From the NCBI RefSeq assembly GCF_958295425.1, contig NC_081153.1, forward strand, positions 15,405,001 to 15,469,000: a DNA stretch of 64,000 nt, read 5' to 3'. How positions within the stretch are numbered: the stretch's first letter is position 1; every line of letters begins with the position of its first letter. A program made the translations under genes and the position numbers. Of the stretch, positions 46,859 to 59,772 are shown piece by piece. Origin of the DNA: Solea solea (taxonomy: Eukaryota > Chordata > Actinopteri > Pleuronectiformes > Soleidae). The notes beneath the pieces are model-generated. The model was given only the letters and a program-made list of their open reading frames with translations. It was not told where the DNA came from and ran no database searches.

Positions 46859-47399
46859 GACCAATGCATTTTTTTTCTCAATCTTTTCTGCAAATAAACT
46901 GAAGTAATTAGTTTGCTTTCCCATCAAACATGATTATGTGATGACGATCAGAGGCACCTTGTGTTGCTGACAGCCTCAATGAGCAGGTAATCCTTTCTGT
47001 ATCCAGCCTTTAAAATGATGGGTAAATGAGTAAAATTAGGCTGAAAACTATAAAACAGTAAAATGAGCAAGCCTCTATAACCTGAGATTTGCTGCCACCT
47101 GCTGGTTGCTGCTCCACCTTATCATCTGCCAGATCCTTGACCACCGGTATTTTCTGCATTTTGAAAGAAATAAGAACTGTTATGATTCGATGTTGTGTGA
47201 ATCTGTACTTTTACACGGAGTGTTAAGGAGGGCCTTGTTTGTAGATACTCCACATAAAGACTGGAGTAACCGGTTCTTCTGTCTCAGTCGTAATCCTCCA
47301 CAATGTTATCATTACACACGATTTACAAGGGACAATAAAACCATATGATTATAAAAGGGTGTTTTGTCAAAGTGCCCTTGCTCTGGACTCCTTCTTCCT
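46859..47399. other. Intergenic DNA upstream of stmn2
   Basis: Nothing recognised in this stretch. It forms the left part of the spacer between the divergent SLC7A-type gene and stmn2. Confidence 0.5.
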
Positions 47400-47420
47400 T
47401 TCAGCACCATGGACAGACAG
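47400..47420 (+). promoter_or_regulatory. RE1/NRSE silencer site (REST binding) upstream of stmn2
   Basis: The sequence reads TTCAGCACC, then AT, then GGACAG. This matches both half-sites of the 21-bp REST consensus (TTCAGCACC-nn-GGACAG) exactly; the last positions (ACAG) are less conserved. It lies 1.4 kb upstream of the stmn2 start codon. Established knowledge: mammalian SCG10 was one of the genes in which the neuron-restrictive silencer was defined, also in its upstream region. REST would repress stmn2 outside neurons. Confidence 0.75.
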
Positions 47421-47540
47421 CAGATTTGGAACGTGGCCATCTCCACAGAGAAACAAAGAGGGAAACACCCACTGCTCTCAAGTGGGGCCTGAACTCTCCT
47501 AATCATGTGGACAGTGGTTTGGTTCAGGCCTTTGACTTGA

Positions 47541-47570
47541 GAGGCGCGTCAAGGCGCGTCAAGGCGCGAC
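47541..47570. repeat. 10-bp tandem repeat (AAGGCGCGTC)
   Basis: Three copies of a CpG-rich decamer, 120 bp beyond the RE1 site. Confidence 0.85.
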
Positions 47571-48045
47571 TGTGGCACCCAGTGCACGTAAACGCTCGTT
47601 ACTGTAGTAGTGCCAAACGCAGTCAGATAGTGCTGCGAGACTTCCTGTTTACACATTTCAAAATAAGGCCCTTTAATGCATGGTGCGTCATTGTAAGTCA
47701 CACTTTGGGTGTGCAGTAGGGACAGAAACACATATCGATGACACTAAAATGGCAACAAGGCAATTGTGTGGTATAAGCTAAATAGAAATATATAGATAAG
47801 AAATAAGATGATGATCAGACAAATAAAAAGTATCACTGTTTTGGGAAAACAAACAAACATTAAAACATTACCTTGCCCAAATTGCTGTTAAGAAAATAAA
47901 TGCAGTGTCCCATGACCCACTTACTTACTTGCATCCTATAGACAAACAGGACACTCCTCCTTTTTTACTGGATAGTACTGCTTCTGTTATTGTATGTAAA
48001 TATTTATAAAACGTTTATAAAAAACTTGTTTTCCAGTAGCTTTCC

Positions 48046-48412
48046 AGTGTCCGATTTTATTACCGCCCTGCTGACTTTACAAGGATCCAGACTAAACAAA
48101 CATGTGGTGTCAGACCCCACTCAATACGTCCCTGGCAACAACCTCCCAAGAAGAAAGTGGTCAACCCCTCAATAGATTCAGAAGTGGACAGACATGGCCC
48201 CTGCTTGGCCAGCCTTCACAAATGGGGCAGTAGCCCATGCGAGTCCATTGTGTGCTTGTGGAGAGGAGCAAACAATAGAACACATCACTGAAGCTTGTTC
48301 TCTCCACAGACTGAAGGGAGGGTCGGTCGCTCTGCATACAGCGGATCAAGAGGTTACTGTTTGGCTTGAGGACAAGAGGTTAAAACCCTGTTTTAACTTT
48401 ACAATAAAGTAA
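48046..48412 (+). pseudogene. Decayed non-LTR retrotransposon ORF fragment
   Basis: Pieces of a retroelement C-terminus appear in shifting frames. They are PGNNLPRRKWST, then (frame +1) LNRFRSGQ, then (another frame) LASLHKWG, then SPLCACGEEQTIEHI and LHTADQEVTVWLED. The CxCG-x-x-QTxxHI and LHxADxxxxxWL patterns recur at the C-terminus of many LINE proteins. At least two frameshifts and one stop break it. It ends about 400 bp before stmn2 exon 1. Confidence 0.55.
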
Positions 48413-48720
48413 CCTGGTGATTTAAATCTAATACCATATTGTGCCACTGCTAATGCAAATAAGCTAAATTTAAAATTACAGCATTTTGAGTGTGTTTTTA
48501 ATCTTATCTTTCTACTTAAGCTTCAATGCAATGTGACCCACAGGTCAGGACACACCCATGTGGTTGTCCATTGTTGTTTTTTTTGTTTTTTATTACTATT
48601 ATTTTGCTTTTATTGTGAAGGTCCCGATGGGGACACTTCCGACCACGTCCTGGATATTTAGCGCTGGCTTCACACAGCCTATACCAGACCACCAGGCGCA
48701 CCAGCATCTCTCGTCTCTGC

Positions 48721-48727
48721 TGACTCA
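48721..48727 (+). promoter_or_regulatory. AP-1 consensus near the stmn2 start
   Basis: TGACTCA, about 95 bp before the start codon, in the promoter or 5' UTR. A 7-bp match can occur by chance. Confidence 0.35.
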
Positions 48728-48821
48728 GTGCCTTACCAGCAGCTCCTCCACCCTGAGATACAGCATCCAGCAAACGACGCACACTCCTCCGGCCAAACCG
48801 CCCCGACACCACCGTACAAAA

Positions 48822-51800
48822 ATGGCAAAGACAGCAATCGGTGAGTTTTGCACTTCACGTACAGGCTGTGTATGTGTAAATAAATAAATATATATGTATA
48901 AATGTATATATACCGATATCTGATATAGTGGCGTCGCAGGTCGGAGGATGCTGCGACGCTGTGGCGACACCCATGGCACAAAAGGATGCTGAGGGGATGA
49001 TGATGAGAGGGAGCGGTCAAACTCCCCTGCAAGTTTTTATTATTTAATAGAATTTTCTGCAGCAAATTCCTGATTTACCTGCCTCCCTAAAAAACACTTT
49101 ATATATTGTCCTCAGCAGGGCAGGAGATTTTGAGCAGTGTGCACCATTTATGTCTAATCTGTCACATCAGTGACGCATCTTGATTTATTAAATGAAGGAC
49201 AATGGATCCATGTAGACACAATTAAGGCGAGGTTCTTGTATTTTCCCCCTTACGCAGCAGCAGCAGCAGCAGCAGCAGTATTTTAGTCGCTGCCTGCCGC
49301 ACCTGCCTCTCTCTGCCTGACTCAGTCTGTGCAGCATAATGCAGCGACCCCACCCAACATCATCCCCGGTGCCTCTGCTCAAGCCCGCCGCTCTCAAATA
49401 GGTGTGAAACGTTTCACTGTGGCAAATGTCCTTATCAAAAAAAAGAGAGAAGCTTTTCTGCATATTCATTTTTGAGGCTGAATTAAAAAAGAGAGAGAGA
49501 GAGAGAGGGAGAGAGAGAGAGAGAGAGAAAGGGGGGCCAGAGCATCCTTATTCAGATTCTTTGCCAGTCGATGGAAGGATTTATCCTGTGACTGCATGGC
49601 GATGAAATGTCGTTTTAGGATTATAAGACTCCAATCCTGTTAGGAGGATTATTGACTGTCAAATGTGGCCTATGTATTTAATGTCTCATTATTAGGCCAC
49701 AGTAGTAGAGTGATGCAGTATTTGGTAGAAACAAATGGGGAAAAAAATGTGTTATAGCAGGTGGGAGGGCCCTCATTTCTACTTATATGGGCTATGTTTT
49801 CCATTGCCTTATGGATATTTGAGGCCCATTATGTCTGGTGTGATCTGCAGGGTTTGATGGAAAAGACCAACCATGGCTAACTAACAGGACGACGTTGTGC
49901 TGGTTCTGAAATAAGTGTGCGCACAGGCTTAAAAGTGTCGTGTGTTTAGAGAACAGGGTGTTTGTTTTCTACTTGACTTGGCACTTGATAGATGGAGGTG
50001 CATGCAGACAGACAGCGGTAAAGGTCCTGCATGGCAAATGCGCTGAGGGACACTGGCAACTAAACCCTGGCTGTTGTACTCATTCCCCCTCCTCTCCCCT
50101 GCCTCCTCCTCTCTGCTCTGTGATCTGAGCTGTGGACGGGCAGAATGGGATGGGCAGATGGGAGCAGACGCTGGGAAAGAGAGCAGTCATCATCATGCCA
50201 GATAGCACTCATCAGGCCACTGAGTTCATTTTGGACTCTTTTATTTACTGGAAATTCCTCATAATAAGATGCAAAATACCTTGACTTTTCACTTCCCATT
50301 TCCAATTATGCTTTAGAATACTGTTTATATGTGAAGTTGTGGAGATTTTTGGAGATCTTATAAAGCCTCTACACTATACTGAATGGACTGGTAAGTCCTC
50401 AAACAAACAAACTAGTGCTCGGAACCATTCCCATGTGCATTAAGGCCTCTATACCACTTTACCTGATCCATATTTTGCAGTCTTGCCTTTCTAGGTGTGG
50501 TCATTCAGCCAGTGCTCTGAAATCAATTCCTTTGTACACATGTAGAACAGTGCCTCGGATTATAACACCGTCAATCTTTAAGCAACTATGAGTAATATTT
50601 GCCATTTTATCATCTGAATCACTATTGTCATCATGGGCCATGTGCGTGAAGCTGAAGACTCATATTTCATCCTGATTTATCACCGCGTCTCATTGATTAG
50701 TGCAGCTCCCAGGACTGGTTTGGATGACTGTTGCTCTTTAAAATAAGCAGAGAGGACGAAGTGACAGTCATTCCAGCAGAGATGGTGCGGAATTAACTCA
50801 TTATCTGTTCAATTATTATTATTATATCTATAGTTTCCTGATTTTAGCTCTGTTTTAGATCAGTGATCAGAGATGTTTTAATATTTTATTCATTCTGCAG
50901 TTTGGGTGCACTGACCTTCATCTGATTGATTAATCAATAGACATCTTTGGATTTTAAAACATCACGCAGAGATTTAGAAAACTTTGATTAGTGTTTTAAG
51001 TTAATAGAAAGTCATCTCTAGTTGCAGCGTTTATCTCCATGCAGGGACAAAAACACATCATTCCAATGATTGAACCTGCCCCCGCTCACCTGGGCGCAGT
51101 AACATTTTACTTTAACAGCCAATTCTGCTCCAGTGATACCTCCATAATTGTGTAATGATGTTGTTGCTATGTGGGCTTGCAGTAAAGGGCCTGTAAGAGC
51201 CCGACACAGCCTTTGCCAAGCCCATGCTGCTGTGAAGCTATAGACCCCAGAAGGACAGTAAATACCGTGATAAACAAGGTCATAGTTTTATGTTTGTTTA
51301 TAACCTTCCATATTTTTTCACTTTTGTACTTTTTGAGTGTGGCTGAGAGAAATTAGGCAAGCAAAGGACGAACCAGGGGCGTGGTGGTGTGTGCTGTTAC
51401 AGAATTGGGGCTCCCACTGGATGCAGAGTGTGTGGGAGATTAAATAGGCAGAAGATGGAGAACTCATCAGAAACGAAAAGGCATGAAATGAAGACGTGAT
51501 GCAGAAGAGTGTGCTGCAGGGGAAGAGGGATGCTCGTGGAGGAGGAGGAGGAGGAGGAGGTTCAGTAGATACAAATGATCTGTGCTGTCACTGATGGATT
51601 GGAAGAGGAAGTGCAGTTTGCAGGCTGTGTGTCTGTGACTGGGACGAGAGCAGCAGGTCCCTGAAAGCCAGGTTTCAGATCTGACTGGTTGGAACCAGCC
51701 AGCTGGAGTGGAAGCATTAGAGCGGTGTCGTCTAGGAACAATGTTCTGCCTTATCTTATATTCTGATATAAAAAGAGTGTGCCTAAATCTGTGTTTGCTG

Positions 51801-54800
51801 CTGGGGGAATGCACAGATTGTCATCCAGGAATCATTTATCATTTTTATGAGTGTGATCCACAGGGAGTGAGCTTATTACCATGGCGTTTACAGAGGGAAA
51901 AGATATTTGCTCTCCAGAGTAATAAAGTTACAATTTCATATTTTTTTTTCCCACTGCAGAGAAATCAGTATTTTTCTAATACGGATATAAAAGCAATATC
52001 TCATGCATCAGAGAGCCAAGCGCAATTTAAAGTCACAGTGAGTGTTTTTCTTCCAAGATAACAAAAAGGAAAGAAGAACGATATAGATAAACGCATAGCG
52101 GAAACAATTTAGGTAAAAAAAACGAAAGAAATTGTGTTTTTTCAAACTGGTTTCACAACTGTGATTTATAGATTATTTGCAACATGTATAGATTCCATTT
52201 TAATTGGCGTAGAACACAGATTGCAGCCTTTTCAATTTGCCAACTGCATTGTTTCAAATTTCAATTTATTTTGGAAGATTTAACCGTAACATTCTAAAAA
52301 GGTACAATTAATCAATTCATTGATCAAATAACACTGCGATTAACCACATTAAAGTATATCTCACAGGTGGGCCAGTTTCCAATAAGGATGCAAAGCAATT
52401 AATTATAAAAAATAAAGTTGTGCTGAGCAGAGAAAAGGCTGCGACCAGAGCCTGGCAACCACTAAACAAGAATCTCCTCTGATGTGCTCCATAAGCACTT
52501 AACCCAAATTACCTGCTCCACTGATTTGTTTCGGTCTGGAGCTGTCAAGTGGTGGAGCTTGTGTGTGTGTGTGTGTGGGAGAAAATGGCTGCCGGGGTCT
52601 TGACGTGCACACAGCAGCTAATGAGTGCGTGTGACAACCCTCCAAAAAAAAAGCTCAGTTTCTCCCCCTCTCGTCAGCAGAAATGGTGTGGTCCACTAAT
52701 TACAAACGAAAGTGCTATCCACCTGAGGTGGCGGCTTCCATTAGGGTGGAAGCAGCGTCCCTGGGGCTGTTTGATGGCGGCGGCAGGTCCCACTGGGAGC
52801 TGCTTGCATTACTACTTCTACTTCTCTCCCCGCGTCATCGTCGTCGCCTGTGATGTCTCATCAGAAAGTTGTTAGCTGCAACTTACACCAAGTATTTCCT
52901 CACTTGCCTCCATCTTCTGCCACTCAACTCCTTCCCTTGTTGACACTCCTTTCATGTGGGGCTAAAAGATTTGGGTAAAATATCACGTAACCCCCCAACT
53001 TAATACAATATATTCCATACACTGGAAGATGGCACATTGCCGCATGAAATAGCATCAAAAATATGAACTTCTAAACGCTAATGCAAGGATGAGAACCAAC
53101 AGATGTGCAATTTTGATAATGATTAATTGCTCAGCCCTATCTCCATCTCACCTCCTTTCTCCCAATTTCCACATGCGGTGTTCTTTCATCACTATCGTGC
53201 GTGCTCACTCCCACTTCCACTTCCTCCTCAGGGGGAAAGGGTTAACAAGGCCATCAGAGAGTAGTGAGAACTACATCTGAGAGTTGATCACATTAATGTG
53301 GCGTCTGCCAGTCTGCAGGGCCGAAAGTGAGACGGAGATAGAAGAAGATAAAGAGAGAGAGAGAGGGAGAAGTGGAGAATAAGAGTAAGAAATAGGATTT
53401 GGATTAATTTTACTGTACACTGAACCCCACCATGGAGAAGTTCTTTCACAGTAAATCTCTTCTTTTTTTTTTCTTTGCTACTGTAAGCCTGTAAATCATC
53501 CGTCAGTGAGGCACAGTCAGCCCTGCAGGCCTTGTGCTCTCAGTGATGGATTATGCCATAGTGTTGGGGTATGGAAATCTGCAGCACCAGGCTGCAGCAC
53601 CAGGCAGCAGCAGCAGCAGCACCACCCTGACAGAACTGAGCAGCCATGTGCAGAAGCAGAATATGTTACAACCTGCAGTGTGTTGCAGATTTTTTTTTTG
53701 CCGTTTTCCCTGCAGGGAGCTGATATTAAGTAGGTGACAGAAGCGCAGGAATAAAACAAATCAAGGTTAGACAAGGGTGGTTGTTTTCTTCTCTGTCTGC
53801 TCTTTGGAGCACCTTGTCCTTTATTTCCTGCTCAGCAGTTTGCAGGTTGCCAAATGCAGTGTGATCGATGCCAACTTTGCTCCAGTGTTATTAGCTGTTT
53901 GCACCATAAATGGAAAGTCTCATATTTCTGTGTGATGCTGATAAGCTAAATCCTCAGCTGTTAGCCGGGCTATCGAGCCACGGGCAGTGAAGATGAGAAA
54001 CAGCCCAAATTACCTGGAGGGCATTAACTAATCTCGTGTTGTTTTATTTGGATGTAGGCAGAGAGTCGCTGTAAGACAGTGGGGAGATGGTCTGGCCACG
54101 TAAATAAATAATAGGCTGAAATGAAATGCATAGCTAATGGTGTGCGGTGGATCCTGTGGGGAACGCAGCAGCATCTTTGCTGGTGGGGAAATTAGGACAA
54201 GCACAAGGACACATCCATTCCTGCTCTGCTCATGGCGTGGTGAAAACAAAGGCCACACATTCTTTAAAGTGATGAATAACTGTTCCTCTGACAATCACGG
54301 ACCTCCTGTGGAGCGAGAATTGGGTTAATGATGTCTCATCTGTCTGTGTGTTAGTGGGTTAATGGCGCTTCATGCTGTATAACAAACGAAGACGCAGTCA
54401 TGTTTCACTTTTCCTCCGCAGCTTACAAAGAGAAGATGAAGGAGATCTCAGTTCTCTCGCTCATCTGCTCTTGTCTGTACCCCGAGACCCGCAAAAACAT
54501 CATGGGTGACTTTGAAGGTAATAAAATGCACGAGTCACTTATCATCACACTTTTGCGGCATGCTTGAATGAAGCGCTAGCTGCGGGGTTCCTTACTTGTT
54601 TCTTCTTTAATTTACACACAAGCAGACATGGACATCAAGCCCATTAACAAGCGGGCCTCAGGCCAGGCCTTTGAGGTCATCCTGAAGCCCACCTCCCCTG
54701 TGTCTGATGTCAACCACTGCATCACCAGCCCCCCAAAGAGGGACATCTCCCTGGAGGACATCCAGAAGAAACTGGAGGCAGCTGAGGACCGGAGGAGAGT

Positions 54801-56186
54801 AAGGATGTCTCCAATCATTATCGGCGCACCCAGCTGCCACATATCCATTTGATTTATAAGCCACGACAACGTAATACCTTATATTCCTGGAATACTTGAC
54901 TTTCCGTGACTAATTGACAAATCTAATTTAATGTCTGGTTTGTTCTTGTCAATTGAGCGTCACATTGACGACTACTGCGGCTGCAAAATCTGCCCTGCTT
55001 TATCTACGCTGGCTTATTCCTGCATGTCATTGATTTGCATGTCAATAGAGTCAGGCCAGCAGCTGACAAATCCGGAAACCCACCAATAAACCAATCAACC
55101 AATCAATAACACAGTTTGGCACAAAAAAAAAAATCTTAACACCAGATGTCCAATAATGAAGGTCAAACATACAGTTCATTATAGAAATGAAAGAACATGT
55201 CATTAGAAGATGACAAGGAGAGAAAGTCTGTTGTGGCCTTGTTTTGGATTTTAATACATATGATAAAAATAAAGGTTATGTAATAAATCACTCTCTTTCT
55301 CCCTGACTCATCTCCTCCTCTCTTCCCTCCTCAGTCCCAGGAGGCACAGGTACTCCGGGCCTTGGCTGAGAAACGGGAGCATGAGCGCGACGTGCTGCTG
55401 AAGGCCATGGAGGAGAACAGCAACTTCAGCCGCATGGCCGAGGAGAAGCTCCAGTACAAGATGGAGCAGATCGAGGAGAACCGGATGGCTTACATGACCG
55501 CCCTGATGGAGCGCCTGCAGGAGAGGGTGAGGAGTGGGGGGGTTTACACGTAATGTGGTTTTATATACACATATATATATATATATATATATATTTTATT
55601 TTTTTTTCCCCAAATTTAAATTATTTTTTATCTAACTAGTTATTTTCTAAATCTGGTGATTATAGCATGTAAAGAGCCAAACATCCAAACATTCTCTACA
55701 TATCTGACATTTCTCTCTAAATGTATGAATTTTATATGCACACAAGGTGACATGTTTTATAGTTCGTATTCATATCATTTGAATAACTATGGTCACATAT
55801 TGGCTGCTTTCCTTTCAGTCGTGTAATTTGATTTTTTGTAATCTGAGGGATGGACTAAATCATGTCTAAAATGTTATTTAAAATGTTCACATTGCATCAT
55901 TATTAAGCAGCATTTTGATCAAATCATCATTCGTCATGAATATTGACCACTCTATATATAGTCATTCATTTAGCAAGCACATTTTATAGTTCTATAGTAG
56001 ACCTACAAAAGCTATATTACAGTTTTTAACTAGAGTGAAGTCAGGTCAACAAACTAAAATGCTGCAGTGAGAAAGGAAAAAAAAAGTATGTGGAAAAGAA
56101 CACTTGTGTTTGTGTGTTTCTTCCAGGAGAGGCATGCTCAGGAAGTGCGCAGGAACAAGGAGTTGAGAGAAGAGTTGACCGCATGA
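48822..56186 (+). CDS. stmn2: Stathmin-2 (SCG10), neuronal tubulin-binding phosphoprotein
   Basis: Binds tubulin dimers and destabilises microtubules in growing axons. Coding exons: 48822-48840, 54422-54517, 54626-54798, 55335-55526, 56127-56186, all GT-AG and in phase. The total is 540 nt, 179 aa, the same length as human STMN2. Exon 1 encodes MAKTAI, the STMN2-specific start. Cys22 and Cys24 in LSLICSC are the palmitoylation sites that anchor it to Golgi-derived vesicles. Ser50, Ser62 (before Pro), Ser73 (before Pro) and Ser97 match all four regulatory phosphosites of mammalian SCG10. The stathmin-like helix runs from about residue 76 to 179. The start codon has A at -3 and G at +4. Teleosts can have two copies (a and b); I cannot tell which this is. 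Confidence 0.97.
49257..49278. repeat. CAG trinucleotide repeat
   Basis: About seven CAG units in stmn2 intron 1. Confidence 0.9.
52560..52577 (+). repeat. TG microsatellite in stmn2 intron 1 (sense strand)
   Basis: Nine TG units in the transcript sense. UG repeats are the known RNA motif of TDP-43, which controls a cryptic exon in human STMN2 intron 1. No link is shown here. Confidence 0.85.
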
Positions 56187-57780
56187 GAAACCCCAACAGC
56201 TCCCACTTTCCACCTTAAAAATCTCCTCCACCACCCCTGACCCTGAGGAACACCACCCAAACCCCACCCAACCTAACCCCCCCCCCCCCTCCACCAGCTT
56301 ATCCTACATTTCCCTATACTTCTCAATGCCCCCCATACTCTGTCATACTACCATGAAACTACCACAGCCTGAGAACCCCGCCCCAAGACAGTGGGAGGTT
56401 CACAAGGTTCGAGTGGAAAGCTAAAAATGCAAAAATGATTAAAAAGAAAAAAAAGAAAGAAAATTCATGTTTCCCGCCCACTCTTCCCAAAAAAGAATGT
56501 TTTTGCTCCGTTTCAAATGAAAAGAAAAGAAAAAAAATTGACAAGTGACAGTGGGTATTGGTTTTTTGTAAATACTTCTTTTTTTGTTATATACAGTATG
56601 ATACAAGCAGCAAAAGTATTGATTGCCGTGTGCCATTTTTATATATAAGTTTCTTCTCGCTGCATATTCTGTATATGGGTGTAATAATTTGTTCATTTCC
56701 CACGTTTCCGTTGGTTCATTTCAGCCTGAGAATCTTTTTTTTGGTTACAGTTTATCTTGTGTGGTAACAGGCTTAGATGTTTGTCGTGAGTTTGACAGCT
56801 AGCTGATGTTTGCTGCGGACGCTCGCGTCCTCACAGGGCCCTGCATCCTGGCTCCTTTCCCTCTCGTCCCTGCAAGAGGACGCTGACTCATCCCACCCCC
56901 CTCTTAGATCTGGAAGCAAAAACTGGATCCGTGTTTGAGTGATTTTCCATACGGTTCTTGCCAGCGTTCCAATTAGTGAAGGAACGTGTGCAGAGAAGTT
57001 GGCAGAAGGGAAAGGGGACAGGATGCATTTCTGTGGGGACTGCAAGCCATCGCTGCACACCCATTCCTGTGAGGTAGATGGTGACCGTGCCACAGGAGAA
57101 CACTATAGCATTTAATGAGCCCATCCTCATCCTCCTTCTCTCCACCTGCAGCCTCTTCATCTCTCTATGTATATACATACTGTAGAAGCACTCACTCACA
57201 CGCTCTTTACTGTACATGGGCAGGCGTTTATTCAAATCACAGCACAGAGCTCAGGGGGAGCCGGCTGAACTCTGTCCATCTGGCACCAGGAATTTTAATA
57301 GAACATCCCTGACCGATGGCGGGCCTCTTATATCTCTCACAAACAAGCTCACAGTCTCATTGTCAACCATGTCTTACTGTACAATATACAACACAGCCGA
57401 GGTTTAAGTGCATCATAGCAACACAAAGAACAAAAGAAACCCTCCTTAGGTCAGACTGTGAATCTCACACTGAAGTAAAAATCAAAGCAGTTACACCTCT
57501 CTGCGTCTCATAGAGGCTAGAGTAGAGCTCAACGTCATCAGCGCCTACTGGAGCCATTTGCACTTCACTCCAATACACTGTAAAAGCCGCCGAAAGGTCG
57601 GCGCAAGAAACTTATTTAAGCCATAACAGGTATCACCGCACCCACCCAATCATTCATGGACACAGTATTTCCATCTGTAAAAGGTGTATATGAGTGTATT
57701 AAAGTATCCGAACAGTTTGTGACCAGGGGGGTGTTGAAGCCTGAGGTTGAACCCTGGCGAATGCGCGGTATAGGCCCATA

Positions 57781-57806
57781 GGTGTGTGTGTGTGTGTGTG
57801 TGTGTG
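57781..57806. repeat. GT microsatellite
   Basis: About thirteen GT units followed by GAGT units, in the putative stmn2 3' UTR. Confidence 0.9.
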
Positions 57807-58025
57807 AGCGTGAGTGAGTGAGTGAGTGTGAGCGTGTATTTCAGATCAGGCGGGTAGATGACCGAATGTTTGACCAGGTGAAGCATAAATCGACACAGTC
57901 GCGGTGTAAAACAGCTGTTCAGCACAGACAGTGACTGTCATACCTGCCTCTCTCTCTCTCTCTCCTCTCTGTCCATTTGTGTGTTTCCCCCTCTCCACAT
58001 ATATCGTTGTGAGCAAGCAGTGGTT

Positions 58026-58031
58026 AATAAA
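58026..58031 (+). terminator. Candidate poly(A) signal of stmn2
   Basis: AATAAA in TGGTTAATAAAGATTTGG, 1.84 kb after the stop codon. The region between holds AT-rich sequence without repeats typical of a long neuronal 3' UTR. Which signal is used cannot be decided from sequence. Confidence 0.4.
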
Positions 58032-58497
58032 GATTTGGGGTTCAGTGAATGAAAGTGCGTCAAAGAGTGACTTCTTTCACATACACACACACACACACGA
58101 AAACAATGTTTACATGAAACACATATGTCAGATTTGACGATAATCAGTGGCCATGTGTGATTAGGAATGATCGTTGGACACCAATACATCTTTGTTTAAT
58201 TAATCATTTTAAGATTTCTCCAAATTTAATCAATGAGAAGTGACTTACTGAGATTCCAGGTGGCTGCCAGGCACATGTCATGGAAAGAAATACTCAAAAC
58301 TTCAGAAATAGCAGGAAATGGTCCTGCATACTGAAGCTTAACTTCCTTGTAGTAGTGAAAAGCTTTACTATGTCCTCGGATGCTGAGCTATTTTCATGAT
58401 ATTTGATGGATTGCTAGAGCTGACAAACTCTGAGTCAGCTCACCTGCTCCTCACCTGCTCCTGACTTCCCTCACCTATAGGTAATATAAATAACATT

Positions 58498-58820
58498 AGT
58501 AAGATAAGATATGATAGTAGTCCCGCAGTGGGGAAATGTACAGCAAAGACAGTAAAGATAATAATAAACATGCATTTCCACATTATATGAAAGTACAATA
58601 TAGAAAGATATGAAAAGTTAAAATACAATGTACATTTTAGACCAGGATATATATACAGTATGGGCTTGATATGTACAGTATAAATTCAGTATATATATTT
58701 AACATGAGATATTTTAAATGTATATTGCACTTAACGCAATAGCGCTCCTTTAGACATTTAGGATGTTTCAGTCTGTCACTGCAGGAGCTGCCCAGTGCTG
58801 TGATGGTGTCCTGCAGGGGG
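58498..58820. repeat. Teleost interspersed repeat (TAGTCCCGCAGTGGGGAAAT type)
   Basis: It contains AGTAGTCCCGCAGTGGGGAAA followed by AT-rich ATATACAGTATG blocks, then TGCAGGAGCTGCCCAGTGCTG. This block order recurs in many fish genomes. Non-coding, in the spacer between the converging stmn2 and hey1. Confidence 0.5.
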
Positions 58821-59734
58821 AGATATATGCTGATAAACAAGAAACATTGGACAGATAACCAGACTCGAAACTGTCCATCGTATTGATGCTTAACAATCAT
58901 AAAATACAATTGCTTTTGTACTTTAATCGTACTTAAAACTAATTTGTTGCCCATACTTTACATACATTGCACTTCCCTTGAGTAAAACACTGAATGTCTT
59001 CAAACTGTTGTAAAAGATAAGAATAAACATGTCTTTATTCCTCTGTGTAATCCACTGCACTATTCTCCAGTTTATGGATTAAAAACACAACAGTTTTAAA
59101 GCAATTAGCTCCAGTTTATTAGAATAATGCCTCCAAGGTGGTTTGTTAAAAATAGTCATAATCCAATAAGATTATTTGCACACAGTACATTCAGATATGA
59201 TTCTGCAGTGTGACTTTAATGAAAGTGCCAGCAATGACCACTAGATGGAGACATAAGACAAGCTGTCTTCTCTGGTGTTTTGTTTTTTGGCTGCAGAGAC
59301 GATGACGTCATGACCTGGCCCTGCCTTACTCAGAAACAGTGTGTGTGTGTGTGTGTGTGTGTGTGTAGGAGCGGAGAACAGAAAGTGCAACCGGTGCAAA
59401 GTGAAACGATGGCAAACACTCAAAGCTGTTCTCTGAACACTGAACACACTTCCTCCTTCTCTGTGTGTCTCCGTCTCCTTTATCCACCTGTTCCTTTTAT
59501 TTCTTTCCCTCCATCTTTGACTCTATGCCCAATTCCTTCCCCTCTTCTTCTTCTTCTTCTTCTTCATCTCCTTCAAACCTTCCCTCCCTTTCTCTTTCCT
59601 CCTCCTCCTCCTCCTCCTCTAGTTCCCACGAAGCACATGGGGCCAGCCAGGCTGCTATTGTCCAGGATATCCCCTCCTTGTTAATGGTTTCCTGTGCACA
59701 TACTGAGAGAAACAAGCAGCATCGCTGTGCACTA

Positions 59735-59772
<38 letters not shown>

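Larger units (their letters stand above)
48841..54421 (+). other. Intron 1 of stmn2
   Basis: 5.6 kb, non-coding. It contains a CAG run (49257-49278), a GA run (49485-49529), a (TG)9 tract on the sense strand (52560-52577) and a GGA-type run (51538-51560). No further exon was recognised. Confidence 0.8.
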
